Source: Odiellus spinosus
Lineage: Eukaryota > Arthropoda > Arachnida > Opiliones > Phalangiidae
Assembly (NCBI GenBank): GCA_963920705.1
Contig: CAWUCO010000207.1
Coordinates: 1,550,001 to 1,614,000 of the forward strand
DNA: 64,000 nt
Direction of reading: 5' to 3'
In this document: positions 37,505 to 51,428 of the stretch, piece by piece
How the letters are laid out: every line of letters begins with the position of its first letter
How positions within the stretch are numbered: the first letter of the stretch is position 1
The notes under the pieces: model-generated
Seen by the model: the letters and a program-made list of their open reading frames with translations, nothing else
Databases searched by the model: none
Told to the model about the DNA's origin: nothing
Made by a program: the position numbers and the translations under genes

Positions 37505-40500
37505 CGGATCTGCACTTGGGAAATTTGCTGATCTGCACTTGGGAAATTTGCGGATCTTCACTTGGGAAATTTGTGGATCTGCACTTGGAAAATTTGCGGA
37601 TCTGCACTTGGGAAATTTGCGGATCTGCACTTGGGAAATTTGCGGATCTTCACTTGGGAAATTTGTGGATCTGCACTTGGAAAATTTGCGGATCTGCACT
37701 TGGGAAATTTGCGGATCTGCACTTGGGAAATTTGCCGATATGCACTTGGGAAATTTGCGGATCTGCACTTGGGAAATTTGCGGATCTGCACTTGGGAAAT
37801 TTGCGGATCTGCACTTGGGAAATTTGCGGATCTGCACTTTAGAAATTTGCGGATCTGCACTTGGGAAATTTGCGGATCTTCACTTGGGAAATTTGTGGAT
37901 CTGCACTTGGGAAATTTGCGGATCTGCACTTGGGAAATTTGCGGATCTGCACTTTGGAAATTTGTGGATCTGCACTTGTTAAAATTGTGGATCTGCACTT
38001 GGGAAATTTGCGGATCTGCACTTGGGAAAATTGTGGATCTGCACCTGGGAAATTTGTGGATCTGCACTTGGGAAATTTCTGGATCTGCACTTTGTAAATT
38101 TGTAGATCTGCACTTGGGAAATTTGTGGATCTGCACTTGGGAAATTTGTGGATCTGCACTTGGGAAATTTGCGGATCTGCACTTGGGAAATTGGCGGATC
38201 TACACTTGGGAAATTTGAGGATCTGCACTTGGGAAATTTGTGGATCTGCACTTGGGAAGTTTGTGGATCTGTACTTGGGAAATAACTGGATCTGCACCAG
38301 GGAAATTTCTGGATCTGCACTTGGGAAATTTGTGGATCTGCACTTGGGAAATTTGGGGATCTGCACTTGGGAAATTTGCGGAGCTGTACTTGGAAAATTT
38401 GCGGATCTGCACTTGGTAAATTTGCGGATCTGCACTTGGGAAATTTGCGGATCTGCACTTGGGAAATTTGCGGATCTGCACTTGGGAAATTTGCGGATCT
38501 GCACTTTAGAAATTTGCGGATCTGCACTTGGGAAATTTGCGGATCTTCACTTGGGAAATTTGTGGATCTGCACTTGGGAAATTTGCGGATCTGCACTTGG
38601 GAAATTTGCGGATCTGCACTTGGGAAATTTGCGGATCTGCACTTTAGAAATTTGCGGATCTGCACTTGGGAAATTTGCGGATCTTCACTTGGGAAATTTG
38701 TGGATCTGCACTTGGGAAATTTGCGGATCTGCACTTGGGAAATTTGCGGATCTGCACTTGGGAAATTTGCGGATCTGCACTTGGGAAATTTGCGGATCTG
38801 CACTTGAGAAATTTTCGGATCTGCACTTGGGAAATTTGCGAATCTGCACTTGGGAAATTTGCGGATCTGCACTTGGGAAATTTGCGGATCTGCACTTGGG
38901 AAATTTGCGGATCTGCACTTGGGAAATTTGTGGATCTACACTTGGGAAAATTGCGGATCTGCACTTGGGAAATTTGCGGATCTGCACTTGGGAAATTTCT
39001 GGATCTGCACTAGGGAAATTTGTGGATCTGCACTTTGGAAATTTGTGGATCTGCACTTGGGAAAATTGTGGATCTGCACTTGGGAAATTTCTGGATCTGC
39101 ACTTGGGAAATTTGTGGATCTGCACTTGGGAAATTTGTGGATCTGCACTAGGGAAATTTGTGGATCTGCACTTGGGAAATTTGTGGATCTGCACTTGGGA
39201 AATTTGCGGATCTGCACTTGGGAAATTTGTGGATCTGCACTTGGGAAATTTGCGGATCTGTACATGGGAAATTTGCGCATCTGCACTTGGGAAATTTGTG
39301 GATCTGCACTTGGGAAATTTGTGGATCTGCACTTGGGAAATTGGCGGATCTACACTTGGGAAATTTGAGGATCTGCACTTGGGAAATTTGTGGATCTGCA
39401 CTTGGGAAGTTTGTGGATCTGCACTTGGGAAATAACTGGATCTGCACCAGGGAAATTTCTGGATCTGCACTTGGGAAATTTGGGGATCTGCACTTGGGAA
39501 ATTTGCGGAGCTGTACTTGGGAAATTTGCGGATCTGCACTTGTGAAATTTGCGGATCTTCACTTCGTAAAATTTGCGGATCTGCACTTGGGAAATTTGCG
39601 GATCTGCACTTGGGAAATTTGCGGATCTGCACTTGGGAAATTTGCTGATCTGCACTTGGGAAATTTGCGGATCTTCACTTGGGAAATTTGTGGATCTGCA
39701 CTTGGGAAATTTGCGGATCTGCACTTGGGAAATTTGCGGATCTGCACTTGGGAAATTTGCGGATCTGCACTTGGGAAATTTGCGGATCTGCACTTGGGAA
39801 ATTTGCGGATCTGCACTTGGGAAATTTGCGGATCTGCACTTGGGAAATTTGCGGATCTGCACTTTAGAAATTTGCGGATCTGCACTTGGGAAATTTGCGG
39901 ATCTTCACTTGGGAAATTTGTGGATCTGCACTTGGGAAATTTGCGGATCTGCACTTGGGAAATTTGCGGATCTGCACTTGGGAAATTTGCGGATCTGCAC
40001 TTGGGAAATTTGCGGATCTGCACTTGAGAAATTTTCGGATCTGCACTTGGGAAATTTGCGAATCTGCACTTGGGAAATTTGCGGATCTGCACTTGGGAAA
40101 TTTGCGGATCTGCGCTTGAGAAATTTGCGGATCTGCACTTGGGAAATTTGCGGATCTGCACTTGGGAAATTTGTGGATCTACACTTGGGAAAATTGCGGA
40201 TCTGCACTTGGGAAATTTGCGGATCTGCACTTGGGAAATTTCTGGATCTGCACTAGGGAAATTTGTGGATCTGCACTTTGGAAATTTGTGGATCTGCACT
40301 TGGGAAAATTGTGGATCTGCACTTGGGAAATTTCTGGATCTGCACTTGGGAAATTTGTGGATCTGCTCTTGGGAAATTTGTGGATCTGCACTAGGGAAAT
40401 TTGTGGATCTGCACTTTTGAAATCTGCGGATCTGTACTTGGGAAATTTGCGGATCTGCATTTGGGAAATTTGTGGATCTGCACTTGGGAAATTTGCGGAT

Positions 40501-41201
40501 CTGTACATGGGAAATTTGCGGATCTGCACTTGGGAAATTTGTGGATCTGCACTTGGGAAATTTGTGGATCTGCACTTGGGAAATTTGCGGATCTGCACTT
40601 GAGAAATTTTCGGATCTGCACTTGGGAAATTTGCGAATCTGCACTTGGGAAATTTGTGGATCTGCACTTGGGAAATTTGCGGATCTGCACATGGGAAATT
40701 TGCGGATCTGCACTTGGGAAATTTGCGGATCTGCACTTGGGAAATTTGCGGATCTGCACTTGAGAAATTTTCGGATCTGCACTTGGGAAATTTGCGAATC
40801 TGCACTAGGGAAATTTGTGGATCTGCACTTTTGAAATTTGCGGATCTGTACTTGGGAAATTTGCGGATCTGCACTTGGGAAATTTGTGGATCTGCACTTG
40901 GGAAATTTGCGGATCTGTACATGGGAAATTTGCGGATCTGCACTTGGGAAATTTGTGGATCTGCACTTGGGAAATTTGCGGATCTGTACATGGGAAATTT
41001 GCGGATCTGCACTTGGGAAATTTGTGGATCTGCACTTGGGAAATTTGTGGATCTGCACTTGGGAAATTTGTGGATCTGCACTTGGGAAAATTGTGGATCT
41101 GCACTTGGGAAATTTCTGGATCTGCACTTGGGAAATTTGTGGATCTGCACTTGGGAAATTTGTGGATCTGCACTAGGGAAATTTGTGGATCTGCACTTTG
41201 G
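37505..41201. repeat. Right-domain HOR, copy A (about 3.70 kb)
   Basis: Matches 41,485-45,204 at an offset of 3,980 bp up to about 38,870 and 4,003 bp after it. The 23-bp shift is one whole monomer (GCGCTTGAGAAATTTGCGG) present in copy B at about 42,875 and absent here. The interval 39,559-41,127 appears base-identical to 43,562-45,130 by eye. It contains the 24-mer TTCGTAAAA at about 39,564 and two TAAC monomers (about 38,280, 39,431). A private change is GCGCATCTG at about 39,278. Confidence 0.9.
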
Positions 41202-41270
41202 AAATTTGCGGATCTGCACTTGGGAAATTTGCGGATCTGCACTTGGGAAATTTGCGGATCTGCACTTGGG

Positions 41271-41730
41271 AAATTTGCTGATCTGCACTTGGGAAATTTG
41301 CGGATCTTCACTTGGGAAATTTGTGGATCTGCACTTGGAAAATTTGCGGATCTGCACTTGGGAAATTTGCGGATCTGCACTTGGGAAATTTGCGGATCTT
41401 CACTTGGGAAATTTGTGGATCTGCACTTGGAAAATTTGCGGATCTGCACTTGGGAAATTTGCGGATCTGCACTTGGGAAATTTGCCGATATGCACTTGGG
41501 AAATTTGCTGATCTGCACTTGGGAAATTTGCGGATCTTCACTTGGGAAATTTGTGGATCTGCACTTGGAAAATTTGCGGATCTGCACTTGGGAAATTTGC
41601 GGATCTGCACTTGGGAAATTTGCGGATCTTCACTTGGGAAATTTGTGGATCTGCACTTGGAAAATTTGCGGATCTGCACTTGGGAAATTTGCGGATCTGC
41701 ACTTGGGAAATTTGCCGATATGCACTTGGG
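41271..41730. repeat. 230-bp (10-mer) tandem duplication
   Basis: GCTGATCTG, GATCTTCAC, GTGG, CTTGGAAAA, GATCTTCAC, GTGG, CTTGGAAAA and GCCGATATG occur in order at 41,271-41,500 and again at 41,501-41,730, 230 bp apart. Copy A has the group only once (about 37,521-37,750), so this extra 10-mer arose at or after the large duplication, at its junction. Confidence 0.88.
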
Positions 41731-44700
41731 AAATTTGCGGATCTGCACTTGGGAAATTTGCGGATCTGCACTTGGGAAATTTGCGGATCTGCACTTGGGA
41801 AATTTGCGGATCTGCACTTTAGAAATTTGCGGATCTGCACTTGGGAAATTTGCGGATCTTCACTTGGGAAATTTGTGGATCTGCACTTGGGAAATTTGCG
41901 GATCTGCACTTGGGAAATTTGCGGATCTGCACTTTGGAAATTTGTGGATCTGCACTTGTTAAAATTGTGGATCTGCACTTGGGAAATTTGCGGATCTGCA
42001 CTTGGGAAAATTGTGGATCTGCACCTGGGAAATTTGTGGATCTGCACTTGGGAAATTTCTGGATCTGCACTTTGTAAATTTGTAGATCTGCACTTGGGAA
42101 ATTTGTGGATCTGCACTTGGGAAATTTGTGGATCTGCACTTGGGAAATTTGCGGATCTGCACTTGGGAAATTGGCGGATCTACACTTGGGAAATTTGAGG
42201 ATCTGCACTTGGGAAATTTGTGGATCTGCACTTGGGAAGTTTGTGGATCTGTACTTGGGAAATAACTGGATCTGCACCAGGGAAATTTCTGGATCTGCAC
42301 TTGGGAAATTTGTGGATCTGCACTTGGGAAATTTGGGGATCTGCACTTGGGAAATTTGCGGAGCTGTACTTGGAAAATTTGCGGATCTGCACTTGGTAAA
42401 TTTGCGGATCTGCACTTGGGAAATTTGCGGATCTGCACTTGGGAAATTTGCGGATCTGCACTTGGGAAATTTGCGGATCTGCACTTTAGAAATTTGCGGA
42501 TCTGCACTTGGGAAATTTGCGGATCTTCACTTGGGAAATTTGTGGATCTGCACTTGGGAAATTTGCGGATCTGCACTTGGGAAATTTGCGGATCTGCACT
42601 TGGGAAATTTGCGGATCTGCACTTTAGAAATTTGCGGATCTGCACTTGGGAAATTTGCGGATCTTCACTTGGGAAATTTGTGGATCTGCACTTGGGAAAT
42701 TTGCGGATCTGCACTTGGGAAATTTGCGGATCTGCACTTGGGAAATTTGCGGATCTGCACTTGGGAAATTTGCGGATCTGCACTTGAGAAATTTTCGGAT
42801 CTGCACTTGGGAAATTTGCGAATCTGCACTTGGGAAATTTGCGGATCTGCACTTGGGAAATTTGCGGATCTGCGCTTGAGAAATTTGCGGATCTGCACTT
42901 GGGAAATTTGCGGATCTGCACTTGGGAAATTTGTGGATCTACACTTGGGAAAATTGCGGATCTGCACTTGGGAAATTTGCGGATCTGCACTTGGGAAATT
43001 TCTGGATCTGCACTAGGGAAATTTGTGGATCTGCACTTTGGAAATTTGTGGATCTGCACTTGGGAAAATTGTGGATCTGCACTTGGGAAATTTCTGGATC
43101 TGCACTTGGGAAATTTGTGGATCTGCACTTGGGAAATTTGTGGATCTGCACTAGGGAAATTTGTGGATCTGCACTTGGGAAATTTGTGGATCTGCACTTG
43201 GGAAATTTGCGGATCTGCACTTGGGAAATTTGTGGATCTGCACTTGGGAAATTTGCGGATCTGTACATGGGAAATTTGCGGATCTGCACTTGGGAAATTT
43301 GTGGATCTGCACTTGGGAAATTTGTGGATCTGCACTTGGGAAATTGGCGGATCTACACTTGGGAAATTTGAGGATCTGCACTTGGGAAATTTGTGGATCT
43401 GCACTTGGGAAGTTTGTGGATCTGCACTTGGGAAATAACTGGATCTGCACCAGGGAAATTTCTGGATCTGCACTTGGGAAATTTGGGGATCTGCACTTGG
43501 GAAATTTGCGGAGCTGTACTTGGGAAATTTGCGGATCTGCACTTGTGAAATTTGCGGATCTTCACTTCGTAAAATTTGCGGATCTGCACTTGGGAAATTT
43601 GCGGATCTGCACTTGGGAAATTTGCGGATCTGCACTTGGGAAATTTGCTGATCTGCACTTGGGAAATTTGCGGATCTTCACTTGGGAAATTTGTGGATCT
43701 GCACTTGGGAAATTTGCGGATCTGCACTTGGGAAATTTGCGGATCTGCACTTGGGAAATTTGCGGATCTGCACTTGGGAAATTTGCGGATCTGCACTTGG
43801 GAAATTTGCGGATCTGCACTTGGGAAATTTGCGGATCTGCACTTGGGAAATTTGCGGATCTGCACTTTAGAAATTTGCGGATCTGCACTTGGGAAATTTG
43901 CGGATCTTCACTTGGGAAATTTGTGGATCTGCACTTGGGAAATTTGCGGATCTGCACTTGGGAAATTTGCGGATCTGCACTTGGGAAATTTGCGGATCTG
44001 CACTTGGGAAATTTGCGGATCTGCACTTGAGAAATTTTCGGATCTGCACTTGGGAAATTTGCGAATCTGCACTTGGGAAATTTGCGGATCTGCACTTGGG
44101 AAATTTGCGGATCTGCGCTTGAGAAATTTGCGGATCTGCACTTGGGAAATTTGCGGATCTGCACTTGGGAAATTTGTGGATCTACACTTGGGAAAATTGC
44201 GGATCTGCACTTGGGAAATTTGCGGATCTGCACTTGGGAAATTTCTGGATCTGCACTAGGGAAATTTGTGGATCTGCACTTTGGAAATTTGTGGATCTGC
44301 ACTTGGGAAAATTGTGGATCTGCACTTGGGAAATTTCTGGATCTGCACTTGGGAAATTTGTGGATCTGCTCTTGGGAAATTTGTGGATCTGCACTAGGGA
44401 AATTTGTGGATCTGCACTTTTGAAATCTGCGGATCTGTACTTGGGAAATTTGCGGATCTGCATTTGGGAAATTTGTGGATCTGCACTTGGGAAATTTGCG
44501 GATCTGTACATGGGAAATTTGCGGATCTGCACTTGGGAAATTTGTGGATCTGCACTTGGGAAATTTGTGGATCTGCACTTGGGAAATTTGCGGATCTGCA
44601 CTTGAGAAATTTTCGGATCTGCACTTGGGAAATTTGCGAATCTGCACTTGGGAAATTTGTGGATCTGCACTTGGGAAATTTGCGGATCTGCACATGGGAA

Positions 44701-45204
44701 ATTTGCGGATCTGCACTTGGGAAATTTGCGGATCTGCACTTGGGAAATTTGCGGATCTGCACTTGAGAAATTTTCGGATCTGCACTTGGGAAATTTGCGA
44801 ATCTGCACTAGGGAAATTTGTGGATCTGCACTTTTGAAATTTGCGGATCTGTACTTGGGAAATTTGCGGATCTGCACTTGGGAAATTTGTGGATCTGCAC
44901 TTGGGAAATTTGCGGATCTGTACATGGGAAATTTGCGGATCTGCACTTGGGAAATTTGTGGATCTGCACTTGGGAAATTTGCGGATCTGTACATGGGAAA
45001 TTTGCGGATCTGCACTTGGGAAATTTGTGGATCTGCACTTGGGAAATTTGTGGATCTGCACTTGGGAAATTTGTGGATCTGCACTTGGGAAAATTGTGGA
45101 TCTGCACTTGGGAAATTTCTGGATCTGCACTTGGGAAATTTGTGGATCTGCACTTGGGAAATTTGTGGATCTGCACTAGGGAAATTTGTGGATCTGCACT
45201 TTTG
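41485..45204. repeat. Right-domain HOR, copy B (about 3.72 kb)
   Basis: Second copy of 37,505-41,201. Homology ends where copy A reads CACTTTGGAAATTTGCGG (about 41,200) and this copy reads CACTTTTGAAATTTGCGG. It has one extra monomer (about 42,875) and carries the 24-mer TTCGTAAAA at about 43,567. The right part of this copy is also present near 55.7-58.1 kb. Confidence 0.9.
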
Positions 45205-48200
45205 AAATTTGCGGATCTGTACTTGGGAAATTTGCGGATCTGCACTTGGGAAATTTGTGGATCTGCACTTGGGAAATTTGTGGATCTGCACTAGGGAAAT
45301 TTGTGGATCTGCACTTTTGAAATTTGCGGATCTGTACTTGGGAAATTTGCGGATCTGCACTTGGGAAATTTGTGGATCTGCACTTGGGAAATTTGCGGAT
45401 CTGTACATAGGAAATTTGCGGATCTGCACTTGGGAAATTTGTGGATCTGCACTTGGGAAATTTGTGGATCTGCACTTGGGAAATTTGCGGATCTGCACTT
45501 GAGAAATTTTCGGATCTGTACTTGGGAAATTTGCGAATCTGCACTTGGGAAATTTGCGGATCTGCACTTGGGAAATTTGCGGATCTGCGCTTGAGAAATT
45601 TGCGGATCTGCACTTGGGAAATTTGCGGATCTGCACTTGGGAAATTTGTGGATCTACACTTGGGAAAATTGCGGATCTGCACTTGGGAAATTTGCGGATC
45701 TGCACTTGGGAAATTTCTGGATCTGCACTAGGGAAATTTGTGGATCTGCACTTTGGAAATTTGTGGATCTGCACTTTGGAAAATTGTGGATCTGCACTTG
45801 GGAAATTTCTGGATCTGCACTTGGGAAATTTGTGGATCTGCACTTGGGAAATTTGTGGATCTGCACTAGGGAAATTTGTGGATCTGCACTTTTGAAATTT
45901 GCGGATCTGTACTTGGGAAATTTGCGGATCTGCACTTGGGAAATTTGTGGATCTGCACTTGGGAAATTTGCGGATCTCTACATGGGAAATTTGCGGATCT
46001 GCACTTGGGAAATTTGTGGATCTGCACTTGGGAAATTTGTGGATCTGCACTTGGAAAATTGGCGGATCTACACTTGGGAAATTTGAGGATCTGCACTTGG
46101 GAAATTTGTGGATCTGCACTTGGGAAGTTTGTGGATCTGCACTTGGGAAATAACTGGATCTGCACCAGGGAAATTTCTGGATCTGCACTTGGGAAATTTG
46201 GGGATCTACACTTGGGAAATTTGCGGAGCTGTACTTGGGAAATTTGCGGATCTGCACTTGTGAAATTTGCGGATCTTCACTTCGTAAAATTTGCGGATCT
46301 GCACTTGGGAAATTTGCGGATCTGCACTTGGGAAATTTGCGGATCTGCACTTGGGAAATTTGCGGATCTTCATTTGGGAAATTTGTGGATCTGCACTTAG
46401 AAAATTTGTGGATCTGCACTTGGAAAATTTCTGGATCTGCACTAGGGAAATTTGGGGATCTGCACTTGGGAAATTTGTGGATCTGCACTAGGGAAATTTG
46501 TGGATCTGCACTTTTGAAATTTGCGGATCTGTACTTGGGAAATTTGCGGATCTGCACTTGCGAAATTTGTGGATCTGCACTTGGGAAATTGGCGGATCTG
46601 TACATGGGAAATTTGCGGATCTGCACTTGGGAAATTTGTGGATCTGCACTTGGGAAATTTGTGGATCTGCACTTGGGAAATTTGTGGATCTGCACTTGGG
46701 AAATTGGCGGATCTACACTTGGGAAATTTGAGGATCTGCACTTGGGAAATTTGTGGATCTGCACTTGGGAAGTTTGTGGATCTGCACTTGGGAAATAACT
46801 GGATCTGCACCAGGGAAATTTCTGGATCTGCACTTGGGAAATTTGTGGATCTGCACTTGGGAAATTTGGGGATCTGCACTTGGGAAATTTGCGGAGCTGT
46901 ACTTGGGAAATTTGCGGATCTGCACTTGGGAAATTTGCGGATCTGCACTTGGGAAATTTGCGGATCTGCACTTGGGAAATTTGCGGATCTTCACTTGGGA
47001 AATTTGTGGATCTGCACTTAGAAAATTTGTGGATCTGCACTTGGAAAATTTCTGGATCTGCACTAGGGAAATTTGGAGATCTGCACTTTTGAAATTTGCG
47101 GAACTGCACTTGGGAAATTTGCGGATCTGCACTTGGGAAATTTGCGGATCTGCAATTGGGAAATTTGCGGATCTGCACTTTGGAAATTTGCGGATCTGCA
47201 CTTGGGAAATTTGCGGATCTGCACTTGGGAAATTTCTGGATCTGCACTAGGGAAATTTCTGGATCTGCACTTGGAAAATTTGTGGATCTGCACTTTGGAA
47301 ATTTGTGGATCTGCACTTGGGAAAATTGTGGATCTGCACTTGGGAAATTTCTGGATCTGCACTTGGGAAATTTGTGGATCTGCACCTGGGAAATTTGTGG
47401 ATCTGCACTTGGGAAATTTCTGGATCTGCACTTTGTAAATTTGTGGATCTGCACTTGGGAAATTTGTGGATCTGCACTTGGGAAATTTGTGGATCTGCAC
47501 TTGGGAAATTTGCGGATCTGCACTTGGGAAATTGGCGGATCTACACTTGGGAAATTTGAGGATCTGCACTTGGGAAATTTGTGGATCTGCACTTGGGAAG
47601 TTTGTGGATCTGTACTTGGGAAATAACTGGATCTGCACCAGGGAAATTTCTGGATCTGCACTTGGGAAATTTGTGGATCTGCACTTGGGAAATTTGGGGA
47701 TCTGCACTTGGGAAATTTGCGGAGCTGTACTTGGGAAATTTGCGGATCTGCACTTGGGAAATTTGCGGATCTGCACTTGGGAAATTTGCGGATCTGCACT
47801 TGGGAAATTTGCGGATCTGCACTTGGGAAATTTGCGGATCTGCACTTGGGAAATTTGCATATCTTCACTTGGGAAATTTGTGGATCTGCACTTGGGAAAT
47901 TTGCGGATCTGCACTTGGGAAATTTGCGGATCTGCACTTGGGAAATTTGCGGATCTGCACTTGGGAAATTTGCGGATCTGCACTTGGGAAATTTGCGGAT
48001 CTGCACTTGGGAAATTTGCGGATCTGCACTTGGGAAATTTGCGGATCTGCACTTGGGAAATTTGCGGATCTGCACTTGGGAAATTTGCTGATCTGCACTT
48101 GGGAAATTTGCGGATCTTCACTTGGGAAATTTGTGGATCTGCACTTGGAAAATTTGCGGATCTGCACTTGGGAAATTTGCGGATCTGCACTTGGGAAATT

Positions 48201-48625
48201 TGCGGATATGCACTTGGGAAATTTGCGGATCTGCACTTGGGAAATTTGCGGATCTGCACTTGGGAAATTTGCGGATCTGCACTTGGGAAATTTGCGGATC
48301 TGCACTTTAGAAATTTGCGGATCTGCACTTGGGAAATTTGCGGATCTTCACTTGGGAAATTTGTGGATCTGCACTTGGGAAATTTGCGGATCTGCACTTG
48401 GGAAATTTGCGGATCTGCACTTGGGAAATTTGCGGATCTTCACTTGGGAAATTTGTGGATCTGCACTTGGAAAATTTGCGGATCTGCACTTGGGAAATTT
48501 GCGGATCTGCACTTGGGAAATTTGCGGATATGCACTTGGGAAATTTGCGGATCTGCACTTGGGAAATTTGCGGATCTGCACTTGGGAAATTTGCGGATCT
48601 GCACTTGGGAAATTTGCGGATCTGC
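42610..48625. repeat. Source-like copy of a 6-kb displaced duplication
   Basis: The order of variants from the CTTTAGAAA monomer at 42,621 to about 48,625 recurs at 55,675-61,531. The offset changes in steps of whole monomers: 13,065, then 13,158, 12,882, 12,929 and 12,906 bp. Between about 44,840 and 45,300 this copy has 276 bp (12 monomers: GTACATGGG and CACTAGGG groups) that are absent from the other. It contains TAAC monomers at about 43,434, 46,149, 46,795 and 47,622 and TTCGTAAAA at about 43,567 and 46,282. Confidence 0.85.
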
Positions 48626-50094
48626 ACTTGGGAAATTTCTGGATCTGCACTAGGGAAATTTCTGGATCTGCACTTGGAAAATTTGTGGATCTGCACTTTG
48701 GAAATTTGTGGATCTGCACTAGGGAAATTTGTGGATCTGCACTTTTGAAATTTGCGGATCTGTACTTGGGAAATTTGCGGATCTGCACTTGGGAAATTTG
48801 TGGATCTGCAATTGGGAAATTTGCGGATCTTTACATGGGAAATTTGCGGATCTGCACTTGGGAAATTTGCTGATCTGCACTTGGGAAATTTGCGGATCTT
48901 CACTTGGGAAATTTGCGGATCTGCACTTGGGAAATTTGCGGATCTGCACTTGGGAAATTTGCGGATCTGCACTTGGGAAATTGGCGGATCTACACTTGGG
49001 AAATTTGAGGATCTGCACTTGGGAAATTTGTGGATCTGCACTTGGAAGTTTGTGGATCTGCACTTGGGAAATAACTGGATCTGCACCAGGGAAATTTCTG
49101 GATCTGCACTTGGGAAATTTGTGGATCTGCACTTGGGAAATTTGCGGATCTGCACTTGGGAAATTTGCGGATCTGCACTTGGGAAATTTGCTGATCTGCA
49201 CTTGGGAAATTTGCGGATCTTCACTTGGGAAATTTGTGGATCTGCACTTGGGAAATTTGCGGATCTGCACTTGGGAAATTTGCGGATCTGCACTTGGGAA
49301 ATTTGCGGATCTGCACTTGGGAAATTTGCGGATCTGCACTTGGGAAATTTGCTGATCTGCACTTGGGAAATTTGCGGATCTTCACTTGGGAAATTTGTGG
49401 ATCTGCACTTGGGAAATTTGCGGATCTGCACTTGGGAAATTTGCGGATCTGCACTTGGGAAATTGGCGGATCTACACTTGGGAAATTTGAGGATCTGCAC
49501 TTGGGAAATTTGTGGATCTGCACTTGGGAAGTTTGTGGATCTGTACTTGGGAAATAACTGGATCTGCACCAGGGAAATTTCTGGATCTGCACTTGGGAAA
49601 TTTGTGGATCTGCACTTGGGAAATTTGTGGATCTGCACTTGGGAAATTTGCGGATCTGCACTTGGGAAATTTGCGGATCTGCACTTGGGAAATTTGCGGA
49701 TCTTCACTTGGGAAATTTGTGGATCTGCACTTGGGAAATTTGCGGATCTGCACTTGGGAAATTTGCGGATCTGCACTTGGGAAATTTGCGGATCTGCACT
49801 TGGGAAATTTGCGGATCTGCACTTGGGAAATTTGCGGATCTGCACTTGGGAAATTTGCGGATCTGCACTTGGGAAATTTGCGGATCTGCACTTGGGAAAT
49901 TTGCGGATCTGCACTTGGGAAATTTGCTGATCTGCACTTGGGAAATTTGCGGATCTTCACTTGGGAAATTTGTGGATCTGCACTTGGGAAATTTGCGGAT
50001 CTGCACTAGGGAAATTTGCGGATCTGCACTTGGGAAATTTGCGGATCTGCACTTGGGAAATTTGCGGATCTGCACTTGGGAAATTTGCGGATCT
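48626..50094. repeat. Consensus-rich spacer between large duplications
   Basis: CTGG/CACTAGGG group at 48,640-48,750, then GATCTTTACATGGG (about 48,830), GCTGATCTG (about 48,869, 49,191, 49,351), a 22-mer CTTGGAAGTTTGTGG (about 49,042) and TAAC monomers at about 49,067 and 49,551. The rest is runs of exact consensus, including about eight in a row at 49,740-49,925. No tandem copy of the whole segment was seen. Confidence 0.7.
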
Positions 50095-51428
50095 GCACTT
50101 GGGAAATTTGCGGATCTGCACTTTAGAAATTTGCGGATCTGCACTTGGGAAATTTCTGGATCTGCACAAGGGAAATTTTTGGATCTGCACTAGGAAAATT
50201 TGTGGATCTGCACTTAGGAAATTTGTGGATCTGCACTTGTTAAAATTGTGGATCTGCACTTGGGAAATTTCTGGATCTGCACCTGGGAAATTTGTGGATC
50301 TGCACTTGGGAAATTTCTGGATCTGCACTTTGTAAATATGTGGATCTGCACTTGGGAAATTTGTGGATCTGCACTTTTGAAATTTGTGGATCTGCACTTG
50401 GGAAATTTGCGGATCTGCACTTGGGAAATTGGCGGATCTACACTTGGGAAATTTGAGGATCTGCACTTGGGAAATTTGTGGATCTGCACTTGGGAAGTTT
50501 GTGGATCTTCACTTGGGAAATAACTGGATCTGCACCAGGGAAATTTCTGGATCTGCACTTGGGAAATTTGTGGATCTGCACTTGGGAAATTTGTGGATCT
50601 GCACTTGGGAAATTTGCGGATCTGCACTTGGGAAATTTGCGGATCTGCACTTGGGAAATTTGCGGATCTTCACTTGGGAAATTTGTGGATCTTCACTTGG
50701 GAAATTTGCGGATCTACACTTGGGAAAATTGCGGATCTGCACTTGGGAAATTTGCGAATCTGCACTTGGGAAATTTGCGGATCTGCACTTTAGAAATTTG
50801 CGGATCTGCACTTGGGAAATTTCTGGATCTGCACAAGGGAAATTTTTGGATCTGCACTAGGAAAATTTGTGGATCTGCACTTAGGAAATTTGTGGATCTG
50901 CACTTGTTAAAATTGTGGATCTGCACTTGGGAAATTTCTGGATCTGCACCTGGGAAATTTGTGGATCTGCACTTGGGAAATTTCTGGATCTGCACTTTGT
51001 AAATATGTGGATCTGCACTTGGGAAATTTGTGGATCTGCACTTTTGAAATTTGTGGATCTGCACTTGGGAAATTTGCGGATCTGCACTTGGGAAATTGGC
51101 GGATCTACACTTGGGAAATTTGAGGATCTGCACTTGGGAAATTTGTGGATCTGCACTTGGGAAGTTTGTGGATCTTCACTTGGGAAATAACTGGATCTGC
51201 ACCAGGGAAATTTCTGGATCTGCACTTGGGAAATTTGTGGATCTGCACTTGGGAAATTTGTGGATCTGCACTTGGGAAATTTGCGGATCTGCACTTGGGA
51301 AATTTGCGGATCTGCACTTGGGAAATTTGCGGATCTTCACTTGGGAAATTTGTGGATCTTCACTTGGGAAATTTGCGGATCTACACTTGGGAAAATTGCG
51401 GATCTGCACTTGGGAAATTTGCGAATCT
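50095..51428. repeat. 667-bp (29-mer) tandem duplication
   Basis: Bases about 50,095-50,761 repeat at about 50,762-51,428. CACTTTAGAAA at 50,119 and 50,786 and CACAAGGG at about 50,165 and 50,832 are 667 bp apart. Both copies carry CACTAGGAAAA, CTTGTTAAAATTGTGG, TTTGTAAATATGTGG and a TAAC monomer preceded by GATCTTCAC (about 50,518, 51,185). Over most of the unit I saw no difference between the copies. Confidence 0.87.

Noticed and set aside
39561-39580. CENP-B-box-like start in TTCGTAAAATTTGCGG
   Set aside because: The CENP-B box needs TTCG, four bases, A, two bases, then CGGG. Here the next CGG is two bases too far and is CGGA, so the spacing and the GGG are both wrong. The motif is also present only seven times.
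37505-45204. The near-identical 3.7-kb pair as an assembly artefact
   Set aside because: Not fully excluded, but the copies differ by a whole inserted monomer, a junction 10-mer and private substitutions. A simple duplicated-contig error would not produce these.
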